In this document: one piece after another, positions 52,232 to 61,862 of the stretch
Layout: each line of letters begins with the position of its first letter
Numbering within the stretch: the stretch's first letter is position 1
NCBI RefSeq assembly: GCF_947495725.1
Contig: NZ_CANLZZ010000005.1
Location: forward strand, 1 to 64,000
From: an uncultured Lutibacter sp.
GTDB taxonomy: Bacteria > Bacteroidota > Bacteroidia > Flavobacteriales > Flavobacteriaceae
Length of the DNA: 64,000 nucleotides
Reading direction: 5' to 3'
Translations under genes and position numbers: made by a program
The notes under the pieces: model-generated
Told to the model about the DNA's origin: nothing
Databases searched by the model: none
What the model saw: only the letters and a program-made list of their open reading frames with translations

Positions 52232-53932
52232 TTAATTTCTAAACATAATTGGAAGTTCAAATTTCATATTATTAATACTTGTAGATGAATTTACTCTTTT
52301 AAATATCCCAATATGTGTCATATAATTGCAAAAGTGAATTAGTTCAAGATCATCTTTTATACTTAAAAAGTTTTTAAGTTCTTTAGCTCTGAAAGTATAT
52401 CTATTCCCCATTTTTTCTTTAAATAGAAGTATTTCACTTTCAAAATCAGTATTCAATTTAGAAAAATTAATGTAAATATCTTGTTTAAAGCTTTCATATG
52501 CTTTTAAAAAGAATCCTTCTTTGACTAACTCAAAGCAGTGAGTATCTGATTTTTTAACAGGTAGTTCATCTCTGTTTTTTAGATAATAATCAGAAATTAC
52601 ATTAAAAATTTTATCCAAAAATATAAGAACCATTCGAGGAATAGAATTACCTGTCCCAAGATTAAAATTTCCTGAAAAATAATCAAATATTTCTATTTTC
52701 TCAATTTGCCCATTGCCATTTTTGAAACTAACGTGTTTAGGAAGAAAAGTTTGAATTATTTGCTTGTTTAAGTTGTCATCTAAATTTACTTTTCGAGGGA
52801 ATTTTTGTTCATAATGAGCTTTATTTATTTTCCTCATTGCCATTCTATAACATCTAACATAAAAAGCAGGTTTAATATAATTATCAGTTTCAAGAGATGT
52901 ATCAATTTCTATATTCTCTTGAGCTACAGAAATCATTATATGTTCTAAATTAAATATATTTTTAATATTATAAATAATTCGTTTAGCAATGAATTCTCGA
53001 ATATTTTCAGGAGTCCATTTTAAATCAATTTTTTTTGAAATAACTTTATCATATCCGATTCCATCAAAGGAAAGTTGATGAAATAAATCATCTCGAAGAA
53101 ATAATTTCAATTCAATGTTTGAGTAATTACGATATTCTCTTTCTACTGCAATTAAAGCTTCGAGCAGTTCTTTCTGTGTATTAATACAGGAACGACTTAC
53201 AAATTCATCTAATCTATCTATTAAAATAACGATATTTAAATTATTATCTATTAAGAAAGTATTGATTTCTTGTTTGTAATAATCCAAATCAATTTCAAGT
53301 TTATCTGTAAACTTTTCTTTAATATTTTCTTCTTGAATGACAGGTTCGGTTGTGAAGTACACATCTGGCATTATACTTGTTGCAGTGTCATATAGTTTAA
53401 TTCCAAATGTCTTTTTTGTTTTTAGGAATGTATCTAACTCATTTTTTCCAAAAATTGACTTTGTTAGTTTAATAGACTCTTTGATGGGTTGAGTTAAAGG
53501 AATATCCAATTTCTCTAATCGTTGTGTCATTTTGAAAAATAAAAATAACTCCCAAACAATTTGATATTTAAACACATCTTCATCAGATTCTGTTTGAATG
53601 AGTTTTAAAATTTTTCCTTTTAGATTCTTGTATTGAAAATTATCATCAATCGGGATAATTAAGTTTTTATACCCGTGATGATTCTGAAATTTTAATTTTT
53701 CTTCTTTTAATAATCTAAATAAAGCAGTTTTTCCAGTTCCTTTTTCCCCTAAAACGATATTTTTCTTTCCAGTCAAAAAATCAATTATAGAAGAAGTTTT
53801 ACAAACACTATGAAATAATAATTCATCATTATTTGCTTCTATATCTCCAAAATTAAATTTGTATAAGTTTTCTAATGTAATTTCTTTTGGTAAATTCTCT
53901 ATCATAGTTTTTTTTAATGAATGCCAACTCAT
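52232..53932 (-). CDS. P-loop ATPase (Sll1717-like), probable defence ATPase
   Basis: This 566-residue protein has Walker A GEKGTGKT at residues 62-69 and Walker B IVILIDRLDE at 234-243, the hhhhDxxDE form seen in STAND/KAP-type NTPases. A long helical middle and C-terminal region (about 300-566) lacks a known catalytic motif. I believe it belongs to the family called P-loop ATPase, Sll1717, but cannot confirm it. It is first in the trio with a small basic protein and an Mrr nuclease, which suggests a sensor-effector defence system. Confidence 0.72.
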   Translation of the reverse strand: MSWHSLKKTMIENLPKEITLENLYKFNFGDIEANNDELLFHSVCKTSSIIDFLTGKKNIVLGEKGTGKTALFRLLKEEKLKFQNHHGYKNLIIPIDDNFQYKNLKGKILKLIQTESDEDVFKYQIVWELFLFFKMTQRLEKLDIPLTQPIKESIKLTKSIFGKNELDTFLKTKKTFGIKLYDTATSIMPDVYFTTEPVIQEENIKEKFTDKLEIDLDYYKQEINTFLIDNNLNIVILIDRLDEFVSRSCINTQKELLEALIAVEREYRNYSNIELKLFLRDDLFHQLSFDGIGYDKVISKKIDLKWTPENIREFIAKRIIYNIKNIFNLEHIMISVAQENIEIDTSLETDNYIKPAFYVRCYRMAMRKINKAHYEQKFPRKVNLDDNLNKQIIQTFLPKHVSFKNGNGQIEKIEIFDYFSGNFNLGTGNSIPRMVLIFLDKIFNVISDYYLKNRDELPVKKSDTHCFELVKEGFFLKAYESFKQDIYINFSKLNTDFESEILLFKEKMGNRYTFRAKELKNFLSIKDDLELIHFCNYMTHIGIFKRVNSSTSINNMKFELPIMFRN

Positions 53933-54271
53933 TATCTAATTATACTACATGTTTTTATCCCCATAAAACATACAGGATAACAAACGTTTTTTTACGCGTA
54001 AAATGAGTTTTGCAATTTTTCTCACTCAAAATTAAAAAAATAAATGAATGTATAGTCTGATAATTATCAGAAAGTAGATTTAATTTATAAACCAAAAAAG
54101 TAGTAAACGCAAAAAGAGGCTAAAATAAAAGTTGCAATACGTTATTCTAATTCTATTTTTTAGAATTATATCATACTAATTAACAATTAATATGAGCACC
54201 TAAACAAGTTTAGGTTTACAACGATTTTAAAACTTTTAAGACAGCCTCTTAAGCACCTTATTAAAAAACTA
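53933..54271. other. 339-bp intergenic region upstream of the island
   Basis: No gene is seen. It contains the palindrome at 53990-54003, a small inverted repeat TAATTCTA-TTTTT-TAGAATTA near 54148-54168, and AAGAGGCT (54114-54121) inversely repeated as AGCCTCTT (54243-54250). It carries the island promoter and probably the end of the DUF2911 transcript. Confidence 0.45.
53990..54003. promoter_or_regulatory. Perfect 14-bp palindrome upstream of the P-loop ATPase gene
   Basis: TTTTACGCGTAAAA, 58 nt upstream of the ATPase start. A perfect palindrome of this size in the promoter region is a good operator candidate. No regulator gene is encoded in the island. Confidence 0.5.
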
Positions 54272-54766
54272 TTACTTCATTGGAATAAAGAAACGTACTT
54301 TTTCCCAATTAAATTGTACGCCACCTTTAAAAACTAAAAAGGTTAATTGTTCTCTATTTTTATCGGCCTTTTTCGTTTTAACTTTAAAACGTACAAGGTC
54401 GTTTTCTTGGCTATATCCATTAGATCCCCAAGCATCATTTTTGTTGCTTAACACAACAGTCCATTCTTCACCTTCAGCAGGTATAATAAATAAACCATAT
54501 TTTCCAGCAGGAACTTTTTTTCCTTTCACGATCATATCCTTAGCAAAAGAAATGGTAGTGTTTTCGTTTGCTCCAGCTCTCCAAACTTTGTTGTAAGGAA
54601 CTAAATCGCCCCAAATAACTCTATCTCTAACGCTTGGCGCTCCGTAATCTACAGTTACTGTAGTTTCACCTACTTGTCCTGTAGCTTCGGCTCTTGGGCT
54701 TTTTTGTGCAAATGTTGCTGTTGCAATTAAAAGCATCAATGCTAATGTAAATTTAATTTTTTTCAT
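54272..54766 (-). CDS. DUF2911 protein, short form
   Basis: I choose ATG 54766, giving a clean signal peptide (KKIKFTLALMLLIATATFAQ); the frame could open at 54784, overlapping the previous gene by 13 bp. DUF2911 landmarks are VDYGAPSVRDRVIWGDLVPYNKVWRAGANENTT (short landmark WRAGANENT), PAGKYGLFIIP and AWGSNGYS. The mature domain is about 145 residues. Periplasmic, function unknown. Confidence 0.85.
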   Translation of the reverse strand: MKKIKFTLALMLLIATATFAQKSPRAEATGQVGETTVTVDYGAPSVRDRVIWGDLVPYNKVWRAGANENTTISFAKDMIVKGKKVPAGKYGLFIIPAEGEEWTVVLSNKNDAWGSNGYSQENDLVRFKVKTKKADKNREQLTFLVFKGGVQFNWEKVRFFIPMK

Positions 54767-54771
54767 CTTTA

Positions 54772-55611
54772 TTATTTTTGCCATTCAGCAATTGATTCTT
54801 TGTTCATTTTAACATAGTCTGCATTACCAGCTTTTTCTGCACCTTCTAACGATAATTTTGCAGTTGCAATTGCTCCAGCTTTATCTCCTAAATCTGCTTG
54901 TATTAAACTCATTCTGCGTAAATGCCAAAATTTTGCATCTTTAGCAGTTGCTTTTTTAATCCATTCTAAAGCTTGTTTTAAATCTTTACCTTCTGTATGG
55001 TAATATGTTGCTGCTTGAAAATAATCGTTTTGAGAAGGACCAGCCATTGCATCGTTTATACTTTTTGAAGCAATTTTATCTGTTGGTACTTCAAACGGAA
55101 ATGCTACAAATGTACTTTCCCAAATAAATTCTAGGTTTCCACCTTTGTTCGATAATCCGTTTAAATCTATAGTAAAACTTTCTACATTAAATGGTACGCT
55201 AGTTGTTTTTGCTGTAGCTCTTGCTGCAACTTTAGATTCGTCCCATTTTTGTGGAGTTCCCCAATTGTTAGAGTCGGTGTATAAAATTAACTCCCAAGAA
55301 TCTTTATTAGGTACTGTAAAAATAGCGTAAGTTCCTTTTTTTACTTCTTGTCCGGCAATTGTTACATTATCACTAAATGTAATTTTAGTGTTAGCGTTTG
55401 CTCCAGTTCTCCAAGTTTTACCAAAAGGTACTAAGTCTCCAAAAATAACTCTTCCTCTAACCGCAGGTCTAGAATACTCTAAAGTTACATTTGTTAATCC
55501 AACAACTTGCTCTAACTTAGAAGTAGGACTAGGTTGTGGTGTTTTAATTTGTGCGTCTATTGTTGAAGATATTCCAACAAATAATACGGCAATTAATAAT
55601 TTTTTTAGCAT
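54772..55611 (-). CDS. DUF2911 protein with C-terminal TPR-like helices
   Basis: After a signal peptide (1-20, ending TIDAQ), the DUF2911 domain (about 25-185) repeats the pattern of the neighbouring gene: LEYSRPAVRGRVIFGDLVPFGKTWRTGANANT (short landmark WRTGANANT) and KKGTYAIFTVP. The last 90 residues are helical and repeat-like (YHTEGKDLKQALEWIKKA, LIQADLGDKAGAIATAK). It lies next to, and overlaps the region of, a shorter paralogue, an obvious old tandem duplication. Confidence 0.85.
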   Translation of the reverse strand: MLKKLLIAVLFVGISSTIDAQIKTPQPSPTSKLEQVVGLTNVTLEYSRPAVRGRVIFGDLVPFGKTWRTGANANTKITFSDNVTIAGQEVKKGTYAIFTVPNKDSWELILYTDSNNWGTPQKWDESKVAARATAKTTSVPFNVESFTIDLNGLSNKGGNLEFIWESTFVAFPFEVPTDKIASKSINDAMAGPSQNDYFQAATYYHTEGKDLKQALEWIKKATAKDAKFWHLRRMSLIQADLGDKAGAIATAKLSLEGAEKAGNADYVKMNKESIAEWQK

Positions 55612-55711
55612 AATATATTATTTTGTTTAGTAACAAATATAACATATAAAGGAACCTATAATTTGACGGTTTCTATTTTTAACAATTATTTAAGAAGCAG
55701 CTAACTGCTAT

Positions 55712-57352
55712 TTAACTGTATTTTTTCTTTCGGAAGTAGTTAAATAGCACCCCAAATACCGATAGTAATACCAACGGAAATATAATATTTATAAGTTGCC
55801 ATTTTGTAGATTCTTCAAACGCTTTTTGCTTGTTTAAAAAGTTAATTTTAACCGTTTTTGAACGAATGTTTATTAAGCCGTTATCATCTAATAAATAGTT
55901 TACCGAGTTTAATAAAAAATCTTTGTTTCCAAAACGTTGGTTGGTCCATTTATTTACGCCTAATTGTAGCGGTTTTCCTTTTGAAACTTCGTTGGCAATA
56001 ACATCGCCGTCCGAAATAACAATCATTTTAGTTGGCGCACCAGTTTCTTTGGTGTTTGCTAGTTTAAAAGGTTTAATTCGGTTATTGTATGCCGATTTAA
56101 ACGAACCTTCTAACAACACAGCTAATGGTTTATTTCCGTGGGTAAATTCTTCGGGTTTTACTTTTTCGCTAATAGATTTTAACGAAATTATTGAAGGAAT
56201 TCCAACGGTTTTAGATAATTGTGAACTTTGTGCCAATATGGTTTTTGAAATGTTGTTTTTTAAGGTATCTATACTGCTAACAAATTTAAAATTAACCGCT
56301 TCTGTATTGTTATTTATTGGATGGTTGTTTAAGGCGTTTGCCAACGGAAAATAGTTCCAATTAAAATTGTTAAACTGAGTTTTGTTACCCACATTTCCGG
56401 TTGCTAATGTTATTTGCGAACTGTTAAGATCGTATATTAAATCAGAATTGATTCTAACACCATAGTTAAAAAATAAATCGGTTAAACCCAAATCTCTAGG
56501 ATAGGCGAGTGATTCGCCAGTTGTCATTAAACTATCTAATTCTGCTTGTGCATTGTCTATTAACCACAACGATTTACCACCATTCATCATATACTGATCC
56601 ATTGTAAACTTTTCTTCTTCAGAAAATTTTTCAGTAGGTTTTGCAACAATGGCAACATCGAATTGGGAAAGCTGATTTAAAGTTTTAGCAGGATTGGTAG
56701 CTACAGAATCTAAGGTAAAAGGAGCAAGCAAATAATATTCGCTTAATTTTTTTAAAAAATCGGCAATGTAAATATCGTCTAATTCTCCGTTTCCTTTTAT
56801 AATGGCTATTTTTTTCGATTTTTTTGAAGTTATTTTATGCAATACTTCTGCAAAAGCATATTCTAAATTTTGAATAGAACTTTCCAATTGTTCGTCTTGA
56901 GAATTGGTGTAACTATCTTTTAATAAAGAAACAAACTCCGATTTGTTTTTGTAGCTAATTTCGGCATATGGAAATATAACAATTTCAGAAAGTTTGCCAT
57001 TTTCTTCAATTTGCAATCTGCTTGGTTCAAGTCCTTTGTTTATCAACTCTTCGCCAATATCCATAGGATTGTAAAAACGGAAATGTATTTTTTTATTTAA
57101 GGCTTTTAATTCTTCTAAATGTAGTTTTGTTTCGGTTTGTAAGCGCTTAAATTCAGCAGGAAAATCGCCTTGTAAATACACTTTTATTACAATGGTTTCG
57201 GCAATGTTTTCTGTAATTTTTTTTGTGGTTTCAGAAAGCGTATAGCGTTTGTCTTCGGTTAAATCGAAACGTTTATAAAATGAGGAGCCTAAAATGTTAA
57301 TTAGGAGTATTCCCAATAAAACTAGCGCTATGTTTGTATACTTTTTACGCAT
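55712..57352 (-). CDS. gldG: Gliding-motility ABC transporter component GldG
   Basis: An N-terminal membrane segment (about 8-25) and a C-terminal one (about 515-535) flank a large extracytoplasmic domain of the ABC_transp_aux type (LTEDKRYTLSETTKKI, IIKVYLQGDFPAEFKRL..., YMMNGGKSLWLID). In Flavobacterium, GldA, GldF and GldG form an ABC transporter required for gliding; the transported substrate is not known. The start overlaps the gldF stop by 8 bp. Confidence 0.88.
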   Translation of the reverse strand: MRKKYTNIALVLLGILLINILGSSFYKRFDLTEDKRYTLSETTKKITENIAETIVIKVYLQGDFPAEFKRLQTETKLHLEELKALNKKIHFRFYNPMDIGEELINKGLEPSRLQIEENGKLSEIVIFPYAEISYKNKSEFVSLLKDSYTNSQDEQLESSIQNLEYAFAEVLHKITSKKSKKIAIIKGNGELDDIYIADFLKKLSEYYLLAPFTLDSVATNPAKTLNQLSQFDVAIVAKPTEKFSEEEKFTMDQYMMNGGKSLWLIDNAQAELDSLMTTGESLAYPRDLGLTDLFFNYGVRINSDLIYDLNSSQITLATGNVGNKTQFNNFNWNYFPLANALNNHPINNNTEAVNFKFVSSIDTLKNNISKTILAQSSQLSKTVGIPSIISLKSISEKVKPEEFTHGNKPLAVLLEGSFKSAYNNRIKPFKLANTKETGAPTKMIVISDGDVIANEVSKGKPLQLGVNKWTNQRFGNKDFLLNSVNYLLDDNGLINIRSKTVKINFLNKQKAFEESTKWQLINIIFPLVLLSVFGVLFNYFRKKKYS

Positions 57353-58070
57353 TGTTAATTCTGATTTTAGTGAAATATAAAAACAAAAATGCGAGCGAAG
57401 TAAAGTAAATTAAATCTCGGGTGTCTATAACTCCTTTGCTAATGCTATTAAAATGTGTACTCATTCCAATGTTTTGAATTGTATAATCCAAACTTCCAAA
57501 TAAGTTATTCGATGCCAAGGCTTCAAAACCATAATACATAAAAAACGAAATAAATACCGCTACTAAAAACGAAACTATTTGATTTTTTGATATGGTAGAA
57601 GAAAAAACACCAATTGCGGTGTATGTGGCAGCTAAAAATAGCAATCCTAAAAACGAACCTATAGTTGTGCCAAAGTTTATGTTACCAACCGGATTTCCAA
57701 GTTGGTAAATGCTGTAAATGTAAATTAATGTTGGTAGAATGGCTAAAATTACCAAACACAAAGAACCCAAAAATTTTCCTATTATTAATTGCCAAATTGT
57801 TATGGGTTTTGTTCTTAAAATTTCTATGGTTCCGGTATTAAACTCATCGGAAAAACTGCGCATTGTTATAGCAGGAATTAAGAAAATGAAAATCCAAGGA
57901 GCTAAAAAGAAATAACTATTTAAATCGGCAAAACCAGCGTGTAAAATATTAAAATCGCCATTAAAAACCCAAAGAAATAACCCGTTAATAACCAAATATA
58001 CCGCTATAACTAAATAACCAATTGGCGAAGAAAAAAAGGAATTAAGTTCTTTTTTTAAAATGGGTAACAT
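57345..58070 (-). CDS. gldF: Gliding-motility ABC transporter permease GldF
   Basis: Six membrane segments in 241 residues with an ABC-2 layout; landmarks are KKELNSFFSSPIGYLVIAV, FLIPAITMRSFSDEFNTGTIEILRTKPI (landmark FSDEFNTGTIE) and the terminal YFTSLAFLFLYFTKIRI. It overlaps gldG. The ATPase gldA is not in this window. Confidence 0.9.
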   Translation of the reverse strand: MLPILKKELNSFFSSPIGYLVIAVYLVINGLFLWVFNGDFNILHAGFADLNSYFFLAPWIFIFLIPAITMRSFSDEFNTGTIEILRTKPITIWQLIIGKFLGSLCLVILAILPTLIYIYSIYQLGNPVGNINFGTTIGSFLGLLFLAATYTAIGVFSSTISKNQIVSFLVAVFISFFMYYGFEALASNNLFGSLDYTIQNIGMSTHFNSISKGVIDTRDLIYFTSLAFLFLYFTKIRINNA

Positions 58071-58106
58071 TGCTGTTTTATTATTTTATTGTTTAATTTA
58101 AATTAT

Positions 58107-58133
58107 CACACTTCACACTTCACACTTCACACC
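58107..58133. repeat. 7-bp tandem repeat crossing a stop codon
   Basis: CACACTT repeats three times plus a partial unit. It spans the stop of the 98-residue gene (TGA at 58120-58122). Slipping by one unit would change the reading frame at its C-terminus. Confidence 0.7.
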
Positions 58134-58416
58134 AAACCTTATCTACGCTCCAAGCTTCTGGTTTTTTATTGAATAACACTTTAGTTTTTGCCCAAACATT
58201 TTTAAATAAATCGGAATTTCTATAATGTTCTAAATGTTTTTCAGATTCCCAGTAACTATACGTAAAAAATAGTGATGGATCGTTCTTGTCTTGGTATAAT
58301 TCTAATAAACGACAACCATCAAAGTTTCGTATGTTGGTTTTGTTATTATTAAAATTATTTAAAAACGTTTCAATTTTAGAAGCATCAAAACTCATTTTTA
58401 CAATTCGTACAAACAT
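58120..58416 (-). CDS. Antibiotic-biosynthesis-monooxygenase-like (ABM) protein
   Basis: This 98-residue dimeric ferredoxin-like protein has MFVRIVKMSFD at the start, then FDGCRLLELYQDKNDPSLFFTYSYWESEKHLEHYRNSDLFKNVW (short landmarks YWESEKHLEHYR and FKNVW). The family includes quinone and haem monooxygenases; the substrate is unknown. It sits 9 nt downstream of the SAM hydrolase gene, suggesting co-transcription. Confidence 0.85.
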   Translation of the reverse strand: MFVRIVKMSFDASKIETFLNNFNNNKTNIRNFDGCRLLELYQDKNDPSLFFTYSYWESEKHLEHYRNSDLFKNVWAKTKVLFNKKPEAWSVDKVWCEV

Positions 58417-58425
58417 AGTTTTAAT

Positions 58426-59256
58426 TTATAAAAATTTTACGGTTAATACATCTCTATAATTTAAACCTAACAAAGAAGATGCGCCACCAACGGTATTTAA
58501 ATTACTTCGGTACATTGCTATTTCGAGGTAATTTGCCGAATTAAATAAAGCTAATTTACTTCCATCTTTTTGGCGTTGTTCTTTTGGAACAGAGAAATTT
58601 ACAAATTCGCTATATCGAGTATATATTTTATTGAAAATATACTTATTAGCCGATATTTCATAATCTCGTCCTTTTCCAACTTCTTGAAACAATTTTTGAC
58701 TAATATTACTAATTGAGTTTCCATAATTATCTATATAAATAATATTTCCAAATATGGTTTTGTTATCGCTAGAAATAGAAGGTTGTAATTCTATTAATTT
58801 TTTAAACTCAGGAATAGCCTTACCTATAACCTCTAAAGTTCCTCCGCGCGAAATATGACAGGCAACTTTAACAAAAACATCTAACACCGGAAAACTAGTT
58901 TCAAAACGGTTGTGAATATTTATCTCAACAATTTTTTCGGGTTTAATTTCTGCAGCCAAAAGAGATATTACCCCATTGTCCGCACAAATAAAATAATGAT
59001 TATCTAGTTTTAAGGCAATATGTTTATTTTCTTCATTTAACTCACTGTCAACACCAATAATATGAATACTTCCATCAGGAAAACTCTTGTATGCATTTTT
59101 TAAAATATAAGCCGTTTCGGTTATATTAAATGGCGATATGTGATGTGATATATCAACAATTCTAGCATTAGGAAGCTCACTGTAAATAGTTCCTTTTACA
59201 GCACCAACAAAATGGTCTTTAGTCCCAAAATCAGTAGTTAAAGTAATTATAGACAT
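58426..59256 (-). CDS. SAM hydrolase / halogenase-family (DUF62) enzyme
   Basis: The N-terminus TLTTDFGTKDHFVGAVKG has the catalytic Asp of the DUF62 family, followed by NARIVDISHHISPFNI and YFICADNGVISLL. Members hydrolyse S-adenosylmethionine to adenosine and methionine, or halogenate it. Length 276 is normal. The halogenase-specific insert is not evident, so hydrolase is more likely. Confidence 0.88.
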   Translation of the reverse strand: MSIITLTTDFGTKDHFVGAVKGTIYSELPNARIVDISHHISPFNITETAYILKNAYKSFPDGSIHIIGVDSELNEENKHIALKLDNHYFICADNGVISLLAAEIKPEKIVEINIHNRFETSFPVLDVFVKVACHISRGGTLEVIGKAIPEFKKLIELQPSISSDNKTIFGNIIYIDNYGNSISNISQKLFQEVGKGRDYEISANKYIFNKIYTRYSEFVNFSVPKEQRQKDGSKLALFNSANYLEIAMYRSNLNTVGGASSLLGLNYRDVLTVKFL

Positions 59257-59438
59257 ATAGAATCAGCGCGAATTTTTTTGACAATTAACAATTTAATATA
59301 CTTAATAAAATGTTTAAAACTTATTTACAAAGTTCAAATGATTGTTATTTGATATAATTAAATTTGTTATGCAAATCTAATCAATTATTCGGTTATTTTG
59401 CACACATTTGTATGAATTAAACTTAACACTTATATCAT

Positions 59439-60392
59439 TTGAACGAACGTATTATTGAACTAACAGATATAAATCCAGGTGATTTTTTCGGAACTCAAAA
59501 CTCGAATGTGGATTTATTGAGGAAATATTTTCCAAAACTTAAAATAGTTGCTCGAGGAACAAAGTTAAAAGCCTATGGAGAGCCCAATATTTTAGATGAA
59601 TTTGAAAAACGATTTAATATGCTTATAAAGTATTTTAATCGTTATAATAAGTTAGACGACAATAGTATTGAACGCATTTTAACCTCCAATGGAAAGGAAC
59701 CCAAAAGTTCTAAATTGGCCGATGGCGTTTTGGTACACGGTGTAAGTGGTAGATTAATAAAAGCTCAAACGGCCAACCAGCGTAAAATGGTAGAGCTTAT
59801 GAACAAAAACGATATGATGTTTGCTATTGGTCCGGCTGGTACAGGAAAAACATATACTGCTGTTGCATTAGCTGTAAAAGCTTTAAAAGAGAAAGAGGTT
59901 CGTCGTATTGTGTTAACACGTCCGGCAGTTGAATCGGGCGAAAATTTAGGATTTTTACCGGGAGATTTAAAAGAAAAATTAGATCCGTATATGCAGCCAT
60001 TGTATGATGCTTTGCGCGATATGATTCCTTTTGAAAGATTAGATTCATATATAGAAAAAAGAATTATTGAAATTGCCCCGTTGGCATTTATGCGAGGAAG
60101 AACTTTAGATAATGCATTTGTAATTTTGGATGAAGCGCAAAACACAACCCATAATCAAATGAAAATGTTTTTGACAAGGATGGGGAAAAGCGCTAAATTT
60201 GTAATTAATGGGGATCCAGGTCAAATAGATTTGCCAAGAAGACAAGTTTCTGGTTTAAAAGAAGCAATGTTAACTTTAAAAGATGTTAAAGGAATTGGAT
60301 TTGTATATTTAGATGATAAAGATGTAATTAGACATAGATTAGTAAAAGAAATAATTTCAGCATATAAAAGTATTGAAGTAGGCAATGAGTAA
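59439..60392 (+). CDS. PhoH-family ATPase, TTG start
   Basis: The start is TTG at 59439 ([11 protein letters not shown]), the only start giving the usual N-terminus. Walker A is [11 protein letters not shown] near residue 133, and Walker [17 protein letters not shown] near 228. The 317-residue protein is a normal PhoH, an RNA-linked NTPase. It overlaps purC by 8 bp. Confidence 0.9.
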   Translation: MNERIIELTDINPGDFFGTQNSNVDLLRKYFPKLKIVARGTKLKAYGEPNILDEFEKRFNMLIKYFNRYNKLDDNSIERILTSNGKEPKSSKLADGVLVHGVSGRLIKAQTANQRKMVELMNKNDMMFAIGPAGTGKTYTAVALAVKALKEKEVRRIVLTRPAVESGENLGFLPGDLKEKLDPYMQPLYDALRDMIPFERLDSYIEKRIIEIAPLAFMRGRTLDNAFVILDEAQNTTHNQMKMFLTRMGKSAKFVINGDPGQIDLPRRQVSGLKEAMLTLKDVKGIGFVYLDDKDVIRHRLVKEIISAYKSIEVGNE

Positions 60393-61335
60393 TACAATTA
60401 ACAACACCGAGTTTAATTTTCCAAAACAAAAATCTGTTTACAAAGGAAAAGTTAGAGAAGTTTATAATATTAACGATGAAGTTTTGGTTATGATAGCTTC
60501 AGATAGGCTTTCGGCATTTGATGTTGTTATGCCAAAGCAAATACCATACAAAGGACAAATATTAAATCAAATTGCGTCAAAAATGTTAGATGCAACCAGC
60601 GATATTGTGCCAAATTGGATTTTAGGTATTCCAGATCCTAATGTTGCAGTTGGTCATTTATGTGAGCCTTTTAAAGTAGAAATGGTAATTAGAGGCTATA
60701 TGAGCGGTCATGCAGCACGTGAATATAAATTAGGGAAAAGAATGCTTTGCGGTGTTGCAATGCCCGAAGGTATGAAAGAGAATGATAAATTCCCCGAGCC
60801 AATTATTACACCCGCAACTAAAGCAGAAGATGGCGACCACGATGAAGATATTTCTAAAGAAGACATTATTGCAAAAGGCATTGTTTCGGCTGAAGATTAT
60901 GCAGTTTTAGAAAAGTACACCAAAGCACTATTTAAAAGAGGAACTGAAATTGCTGCAAAACGTGGTTTAATTTTAGTGGATACTAAATATGAGTTTGGAA
61001 AAACTAAAGACGGGAAAATTTTATTGATTGATGAAATTCATACACCAGATTCTTCTCGTTATTTCTATGCAGAAGGATATGAAGAAAGACAAAGTAGAGG
61101 AGAAGCTCAAAAGCAATTATCTAAAGAATTTGTACGTCAATGGTTAATTGCTAATAATTTTCAAGGATTAGAAGGGCAAACGGTGCCAGAAATGTCTGAT
61201 GAAAAAATTAATGAAATTTCAGAACGATACATAGAATTGTATGAAAATATTACTGGCGAAAAATTTGTAAAATCAGATGTTAGTAATATTCATAAAAGAA
61301 TTGAAAAAAATGTATTAGCATTTTTAAATTCTTAA
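60385..61335 (+). CDS. purC: Phosphoribosylaminoimidazole-succinocarboxamide synthase
   Basis: It joins aspartate to carboxyaminoimidazole ribotide in purine synthesis. Landmarks are [13 protein letters not shown] (phosphate-binding), [19 protein letters not shown]-type [14 protein letters not shown], and the C-terminal [14 protein letters not shown]. Length 316 fits the large bacteroidal form. It overlaps phoH and is convergent with the next gene by 4 bp. Confidence 0.95.
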   Translation: MSNTINNTEFNFPKQKSVYKGKVREVYNINDEVLVMIASDRLSAFDVVMPKQIPYKGQILNQIASKMLDATSDIVPNWILGIPDPNVAVGHLCEPFKVEMVIRGYMSGHAAREYKLGKRMLCGVAMPEGMKENDKFPEPIITPATKAEDGDHDEDISKEDIIAKGIVSAEDYAVLEKYTKALFKRGTEIAAKRGLILVDTKYEFGKTKDGKILLIDEIHTPDSSRYFYAEGYEERQSRGEAQKQLSKEFVRQWLIANNFQGLEGQTVPEMSDEKINEISERYIELYENITGEKFVKSDVSNIHKRIEKNVLAFLNS

Positions 61336-61775
61336 TTGTCTAAACTATTTTTAAGGTTTCTTATTATTGAAATAATTTCTTTTTCAGAATAAGGTTCAGT
61401 TAAAAGCCAGCTTAAAGCACTTTCATTGGTTGAAAAAACTTCAGCTTCTTGGTTTAAGTTGGTTTGTTGTTTTTTATAGAGCGTTGTTGAAACTACTTGA
61501 TTGGGAGTAAAGGTCACCATTGCTACTTTTCTTTTTCCTAATACTTCACTTTTTGAATGGATAAAGTCTACAAACTTTTTAATATCGGCAGGAGTTGTTG
61601 AAAAAACTACATTTTTATGATGAATAAAAAAATTCATCTCTGGTTTAAAAAGCTTATCACTAAATAATTTTTTTTTAAAATCTATGTATGTATCTACATC
61701 AAGTATTCCAGTATGAAATTCAATTACAAGATTAAGATCGGGGATAATTTTATATGTGCTTTTTAGCTTTTTCAT
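61332..61775 (-). CDS. STAS/SpoIIAA-like protein of unknown function
   Basis: This 147-residue protein has alternating beta strands and helices ([60 protein letters not shown]), the order of a SpoIIAA/STAS-like fold. No enzymatic motif is visible. It is convergent with purC and precedes the yidC terminator on the minus strand. Confidence 0.6.
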   Translation of the reverse strand: MKKLKSTYKIIPDLNLVIEFHTGILDVDTYIDFKKKLFSDKLFKPEMNFFIHHKNVVFSTTPADIKKFVDFIHSKSEVLGKRKVAMVTFTPNQVVSTTLYKKQQTNLNQEAEVFSTNESALSWLLTEPYSEKEIISIIRNLKNSLDN

Positions 61776-61811
61776 GATTTTGAGGGGTAAATCTCAAATA
61801 AAAGTATAAAA

Positions 61812-61840
61812 AAAGTCCTTTTGAAAAAACAAAAGGACTT
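61812..61840 (-). terminator. yidC terminator
   Basis: AAGTCCTTTTG pairs with CAAAAGGACTT around an A6 loop. On the minus strand it is followed by a T-run. It lies about 22 nt downstream of the yidC stop. Confidence 0.87.
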
Positions 61841-61862
61841 ATAACTTAACAAACGGTAAGTT

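Noticed and set aside
55923..56354. 143-residue open frame on the plus strand inside gldG
   Set aside because: It lies entirely opposite a well-supported gene and has no recognisable motif.
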